A stretch of DNA of 64,000 nt, from the NCBI RefSeq assembly GCF_016863295.1, contig NZ_BOOP01000043.1, positions 32,223-96,222 of the forward strand. Reading direction: 5' to 3'. The stretch is from Planotetraspora phitsanulokensis (GTDB lineage Bacteria; Actinomycetota; Actinomycetes; Streptosporangiales; Streptosporangiaceae). The notes beneath the pieces are model-generated. The model searched no databases, was not told where the DNA came from, and was given only the letters and a program-made list of their open reading frames with translations. This document shows positions 60,251-64,000 of the stretch, one piece after another (position 1 is the stretch's first letter; every line of letters starts with the position of its first letter). A program made the translations under genes and the position numbers.

Positions 60251-61696
60251 ATGCAGGGCTCGCCGGACGATGGCCGGACCGGCTTCGGGTCGGGGCTCGA
60301 CCTGCATCTCGATCTGCCCGGCGCCGGCGGGGTGGGGCGGTCGCTGGAGGCCGCCCTGCGCGAGGCGGTGCGGTCGGGGCGGCTGACCGCGGGCACCCGG
60401 CTGCCCGGCACCCGTGGTCTCGCCGCCGACCTCGGCCTGGCCAGGGGCACGGTCGTCCATGCCTACACGCAGCTCATCGCCGAGGGGTGGCTGACGGGCG
60501 CGCGCGGATCCGGCACCTGGGTGGCCGACGTGCTGCCGGAGTCCGACACCGGCGAGGCCCTCGCCCACGCTCCCGCGGAGCCTCGCGCCGCGTTCCTGGG
60601 CGACCTGCGTCCCGGCCGGCCCGACGTCAGCACGTTTCCGCGTGCGGACTGGGTCTCGAGCGTCCGCCGGGTGGTGTCGGCGATGGAGTCCGGGCAGCTG
60701 GGCTACCCAGACCCGGCGGGCATGCCCGCGCTGCGCTCGGCGGTCGCCGACTACGTCTCACGGACCCGCGGAGTGTGGGCGAGCGCCGGATCGACGGTGA
60801 TCACCGCGGGGTTCACCCAGGCGCTCGCGTTGCTCGCGCGTACCTTCCGTCGTCTCGGCGCCCGGCGCGCGGCGACCGAGAACCCGGGGTTCGTGCTGCA
60901 CCGGCACCTGCTGGCCTCGGCGGGGCTCGACCCTGTGCCGCTGACGGTGGACGCGGACGGCGCGGATCCGTCGTGTCTCCCGGACGGCACGGGATTCGCG
61001 CTGCTCACTCCGGCCCACCAGCACCCGTGGGGCGTCGTGCTCGCACCAGGGAGGCGCTCGGCGTTCATCGACTGGGCCCGGCGGAACGACGCCTACGTGA
61101 TCGAAGACGACTACGACGGCGAGTTCCGCTACGACCAGCAACCGGTCGGCGCGATGCAGTCGCTGGCGCCCGACCGGGTGATCTACGCGGGCAGCACCAG
61201 CAAGACCCTGGCGCCGGGGGCGCGGCTCGGCTGGCTCGTGGTGCCCGCCTCGCTGCGCGATCCGCTGCTGCAGACCGTGCTGGAGACCGGCTCGACGCCT
61301 CCTGTCATCGACCAACTCGTGCTCGCCGACCTGCTCTCCTGCGGCGGCTACGACCGGCACGTACGCCGGGCCCGGCTGGGTTACCGGCGGCGCCGCCACG
61401 AGCTGGCCGAACGGCTGGCGACGGTCACCGACACGCTGCTCACGGGCGTCGCCGCCGGGTTGCACGCGCTGCTGCCGGTCGCCTCGGCGGACGCCGAACG
61501 CGAACTGGTCGCCACGGCGGAGCGCGCGGGACTGCTCCTCCACGGCCTGCACACCGCACGCTACTGGCACACGGTGGGCGAGGAGCGGCCCGCCGCCCTG
61601 GTCATCGGCTACGCGGCGCCGCCCCAGCACGCCTGGCGCGGGGCGCTCGACACGCTGGTCTCGCTGGTCGGCAGGCCGCCCGGCGCTATCGGGTAG
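60251..61696 (+). CDS. MocR-type regulator (GntR HTH plus aminotransferase domain)
   Basis: 481 residues. GntR winged helix at about 25-95 (LPGTRGLAADLGLARGTVVHAYTQLIAEGWLT), then a class I aminotransferase fold with PLP-binding Lys in AGSTSKTLAPGARLGW and PGFVLHRHLL, DDYDGEFRYD. MocR proteins such as PdxR use PLP as effector. No vitamin B6 or transport gene is adjacent, so the target is unknown. ATG 60251 follows GGGGGG. Confidence 0.92.
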   Translation: MQGSPDDGRTGFGSGLDLHLDLPGAGGVGRSLEAALREAVRSGRLTAGTRLPGTRGLAADLGLARGTVVHAYTQLIAEGWLTGARGSGTWVADVLPESDTGEALAHAPAEPRAAFLGDLRPGRPDVSTFPRADWVSSVRRVVSAMESGQLGYPDPAGMPALRSAVADYVSRTRGVWASAGSTVITAGFTQALALLARTFRRLGARRAATENPGFVLHRHLLASAGLDPVPLTVDADGADPSCLPDGTGFALLTPAHQHPWGVVLAPGRRSAFIDWARRNDAYVIEDDYDGEFRYDQQPVGAMQSLAPDRVIYAGSTSKTLAPGARLGWLVVPASLRDPLLQTVLETGSTPPVIDQLVLADLLSCGGYDRHVRRARLGYRRRRHELAERLATVTDTLLTGVAAGLHALLPVASADAERELVATAERAGLLLHGLHTARYWHTVGEERPAALVIGYAAPPQHAWRGALDTLVSLVGRPPGAIG

Positions 61697-62573
61697 GTGC
61701 GGCGTCGGCGAACGCCGCGAAGCCGTCCCGCCACGACAGATACCTCGGCACCCAGCCGAGGTGCTTGCGGGCGTAGTGGTTGTCCGCGCCGCGCGCCCAC
61801 CCCGGGCGGCCGGTGTCCGCGAGAGGCGGAGGCGGTGCGCCCACGGCCGTGCAGAAGGCGGACACCCATTCCCGGCCCGGCGCCGGCTCGTCGTCGCAGA
61901 CGTTGACCGCACCTCCCGCAGGCCAGGTGAGCGCCTGCACCGCCGCCGTGGCGGCGTCGTCGGCGTGCACGAAGGAGACCACCTCGCCGCCGGCGGCCAG
62001 TTTCCCCGCCCGCGCCGCGTCCGCCATGAGGCCGTCGGGCGCGTACCACGTCCCGGGGCCGTAGAGCTGCCCGTGGCGCAGCACGACCCACTCGGGCATC
62101 TCGTGGACGGCCGCCTCCAGCGCTGCCACGCTCTCCACCGTCCTTCCCCGCGCCTCCGACGCGGCGAGATCGAGCGGCGTCGTCTCGTCGGCCGGCTCGT
62201 CCCCCGCCTCGTAGATCCACGCGATGCTCTGTGCCACCATCCGGCGTACGCCGGCGGCGAGCGCCGCGTCGACCAGGTTGCGGGTGCCCTGCCTGCGCAC
62301 TGCCGCGTTCGCCGCGCGGTCGCCCGAGGCCAGGTCGGTGAGCTGGTGCATCACGACGTCGGGCACGGCCTTTTCGACGGCGGCGCTGAGGGCCGCGCGG
62401 TCATGGACGTCGGCCACCACCGGCTCCGCGCCCGCCGCGCGCAGTGTGGCGGTCCGCTCGGGCCTCCGGGTGAGGGCGGTGACCTGGTGCCCCTCGGCGA
62501 CCAGCAGCGGCACCAACCGCCGGCCGACGACCCCGGTCGCTCCCGCGAGGAAGATCCGCATGCCGACCGCCAT
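61686..62573 (-). CDS. NAD-dependent epimerase/dehydratase (atypical SDR)
   Basis: 295 residues. Rossmann opening MRIFLAGATGVVGRRLVPLL (GATGxxG), LRHGQLYGPGTWYAPDG, then FVHADDAATAAVQAL. The classical Y-x3-K is not obvious at the usual place (a QSIAWIYEAGDE segment takes that position), which fits the atypical SDR group. Its ATG overlaps the cupin stop (TGATG), so the two are coupled. It overlaps the MocR 3' end by 11 bp. Confidence 0.87.
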   Translation of the reverse strand: MAVGMRIFLAGATGVVGRRLVPLLVAEGHQVTALTRRPERTATLRAAGAEPVVADVHDRAALSAAVEKAVPDVVMHQLTDLASGDRAANAAVRRQGTRNLVDAALAAGVRRMVAQSIAWIYEAGDEPADETTPLDLAASEARGRTVESVAALEAAVHEMPEWVVLRHGQLYGPGTWYAPDGLMADAARAGKLAAGGEVVSFVHADDAATAAVQALTWPAGGAVNVCDDEPAPGREWVSAFCTAVGAPPPPLADTGRPGWARGADNHYARKHLGWVPRYLSWRDGFAAFADAAPTR

Positions 62574-62971
62574 CAGTTCGGCCGGGGAGCACGACGGTCA
62601 CGGCGGGCCGCGAGCTCCGCGTCGTTGACGTAGGTGAGCATCGGCTCATCGGGCACGCAGAACATGACCACGACGAACCGGCTCCACGTGTCGGGCAGGT
62701 TGTTCGCCGCCTGGTAGTGGATGACGTCGCCGCCGGGCTCCCAGAACGCCTCACCCGCGCGGATCACCCGCTCCGGCTCGCCCTCCAACTCGAAGATCAT
62801 CTCCCCTTCGAGCATGTACCCGTACACCGGGCCCGAGTGCCGGTGCGGCGGGGAGCCGGGGTCGCCGGGCGGCAATTCGATGAGCACGGTCATCTCATGG
62901 GCGGGATCGGGAAGCGTGGGCGGCGTCCCCTGAAGAAGAAGCGTGAGTGCGCTGTTGCCTTTCAGTTCCAT
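62573..62971 (-). CDS. Cupin-domain protein
   Basis: 132 residues. A conserved cupin barrel: motif 1 PPHRHSGPVYGYMLEGEMIFELEGE and motif 2 PGGDVIHYQAANN with metal-binding His and Glu. Function is open; binds a metal and perhaps a small ligand. Coupled to the epimerase by TGATG. A palindrome lies 29 bp upstream. Confidence 0.88.
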   Translation of the reverse strand: MELKGNSALTLLLQGTPPTLPDPAHEMTVLIELPPGDPGSPPHRHSGPVYGYMLEGEMIFELEGEPERVIRAGEAFWEPGGDVIHYQAANNLPDTWSRFVVVMFCVPDEPMLTYVNDAELAARRDRRAPRPN

Positions 62972-63430
62972 GGATTCGACGCTAGCCGCGAAGCGGACCA
63001 GTGAACTAGTCCACTTCTCGGCTCATCTGATGTACCACTTGTGCCGGACGAGGGAGCGCCCATCGCGAGTCGGTCGAGCAGTGGGTCGGCTTGCTGCTCT
63101 CGCGGGTGATGTCGTCGTCAGGCCCGCGCCCGATCAGGGTTCGTTCGCGCACAGGAAGCTCGCAGGTCGGAGTGGTCGGCGGCGAAAGCTTGCATGATCA
63201 CGGCAATGGTTGAGCCGGGATCTGCCGTTGGAGTTGGAACGACGGAATTCAAAGACGCGGTCATATGACGGTCATTTCCGGGCCTGTTTTTGGTCTGGAT
63301 ATCAGCTCCGCCGCCATCTTTTGCCGTAACCGTGGGCGCCCATCAATAGTGTTTTGACCGAAGACTTGGTTTTAAAGGGTCGTTTTCACAGGAAGCGGGC
63401 TGATTCGGTGACCAGGACGGGAGGAAGGCG
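62972..63430. other. Intergenic region before the last kinase, no clear gene
   Basis: 459 bp. The left part holds the palindrome at 63000-63015. The middle has open frames on both strands but no family-like sequence. The right part (about 63200-63420) is AT-richer, with the perfect palindrome GTCATATGAC near 63262, and ends with the GGAGGAAGG ribosome site. Confidence 0.45.
63000..63015. promoter_or_regulatory. Near-perfect 16-bp palindrome upstream of cupin gene
   Basis: AGTGAACTAGTCCACT has one mismatched pair and lies 29-44 bp before the cupin ATG, at the position of a repressor site. GGAC-CAGTGAACTA-GTCC overlaps it as another inverted pair. Confidence 0.5.
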
Positions 63431-64000
63431 GTGTTCTTGAACCTACGCCCCCACTCCATCCAGGCCCGTTTCACCCTGGTCGCCGCGATCATCTCCCTGG
63501 TCGTCTTCGCGGTCATAGGCACCGGACTCGATCTGGCGATCTGGACCCGCATCCACGACAACATCTTCAAGGAGACCGAACGCGTCGCGACCGACTGGAT
63601 CGGATCTCTGCAGCCCGGCACGGCCTACCCTTCCCTGCCGAAGAACCGGATCGATCTCCTGCAACTCGTCGACGAACGGGGCGCGGTCGTCACGGCGAGC
63701 GCGGCGGCGGGCAGGTCACCCCTGAGCACCATCCAACCCCCGATCGACGACCGCATCGCGCACGGCACCCAGTGCACCGCCCGGGACGGGTGCGTGGTGC
63801 TGACCGCCATCCGTGTCCCTCCGCTGGAGACGCGTGTGCTCTGGCAGGGGAGGTCGCACTTCGTCTACGCGGGGATGGCCGAGCCGGCCATGTTGTCCAC
63901 GTATGAACTGGAGTTGCTGACCGGCGCGGGCGTCCTGGTGGCGGCCGCGCTTGCGGCGTGGGCGACGTGGTGGGTGGTGGGACGCACCCTGCGCCCCGTG
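63431..64000 (+). CDS. Sensor histidine kinase, N-terminal part (paralogue of 34205), truncated by window edge
   Basis: 190 residues visible from GTG 63431 (TTG 63437 sits better behind GGAGGAAGG and may be the true start). It closely parallels the kinase at 34205: PHSIQARFTLVAAIISLVVFAVIG as first membrane segment, DRIAHGTQCTARDGCVVLTAIRVP with the Cys pair, HFVYAGMAEPAMLS, and the second segment LTGAGVLVAAALAAWATWWVVGRTLRPV entering HAMP. The catalytic domains lie outside the window. Confidence 0.9.
   Translation, partial: MFLNLRPHSIQARFTLVAAIISLVVFAVIGTGLDLAIWTRIHDNIFKETERVATDWIGSLQPGTAYPSLPKNRIDLLQLVDERGAVVTASAAAGRSPLSTIQPPIDDRIAHGTQCTARDGCVVLTAIRVPPLETRVLWQGRSHFVYAGMAEPAMLSTYELELLTGAGVLVAAALAAWATWWVVGRTLRPV

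Noticed and set aside
1..64000. tRNA, rRNA, insertion sequences, prophage or biosynthetic cluster
   Set aside because: No T-loop/D-loop pairs, transposase motifs, integrase, phage structural genes, or PKS/NRPS/terpene genes were seen in any gap or frame.

Overview
The window is about 64 kb of very GC-rich, densely coding DNA with the codon bias, GTG/TTG starts, short overlaps and gene families of a filamentous actinomycete. The WhiB-type sequence, DrrAB-type ABC exporter, ECF42-type sigma factor, actinobacterial gas-vesicle operon and Asp23/DUF2273/DUF6286 operon all point to Streptosporangiales or relatives. This is inference from family content, not a phylogeny. I saw no rRNA, tRNA, CRISPR array, insertion sequence or prophage. 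The left edge cuts a catalase gene and the right edge cuts a sensor kinase gene.

Layout. 0-5.6 kb: catalase KatE (truncated), a large inverted repeat with a broken whiB-like gene, a membrane Ser/Thr kinase, DUF1801, and a divergent MarR / MFS exporter pair with palindromic operators. 5.6-10.3 kb: two sensor histidine kinases without response regulators, an AhpD-like protein and a DUF4916 protein. 10.3-12.9 kb: TetR plus a DrrAB-like exporter. 12.9-16.6 kb: an envelope cluster with a secreted four-repeat NlpC/P60-like protein, a small cysteine-rich secreted protein, and an HTH-TM-NBR1-Ig protein. 16.9-22.6 kb: a compact archaeal-type ValRS, MFS exporter, TetR and a RibD-like reductase. 22.7-29.5 kb: a hypothetical protein, a broken coding remnant, a P-loop kinase, an ECF42-like sigma factor, TetR with a divergent glycosyltransferase, and fmdB-fmdA. 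29.6-39.2 kb: a thiolase-crotonase fusion, ArsR-SRPBCC operon, VOC protein, an orphan kinase, a DUF318 permease, MarR-MFS and a secreted protein.

39.4-48.2 kb is the most coherent block. A six-gene Asp23/Gls24 envelope operon on the minus strand diverges from a ten-gene gas-vesicle operon on the plus strand, with a 302-bp AT-richer region between them. The gas-vesicle operon begins with two acidic-tailed proteins (one carrying an SRPBCC domain), followed by gvpA-F-G-O-J-L-S-K-type genes.

48.2-64 kb: an HTH protein, SDR, a GNAT-AAA+ fusion, a two-component operon with a DUF5666-like exported protein, an LCM-type methyltransferase, a DUF3147 pair, a second ArsR-SRPBCC gene with twin palindromes, an FMN reductase-HxlR-methyltransferase run, beta-carbonic anhydrase, a MocR regulator, an epimerase-cupin pair, and a truncated kinase paralogous to the one at 34.2 kb.

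Many regulator genes carry visible palindromic or repeated sites in their promoter gaps, so local autoregulated modules dominate. I found no single unmistakable new system. The best candidates are the envelope cluster at 12.9-16.6 kb with its 10-nt heptad repeats, the Asp23/gas-vesicle divergon, the GNAT-AAA+ fusion, and the thiolase-crotonase fusion.
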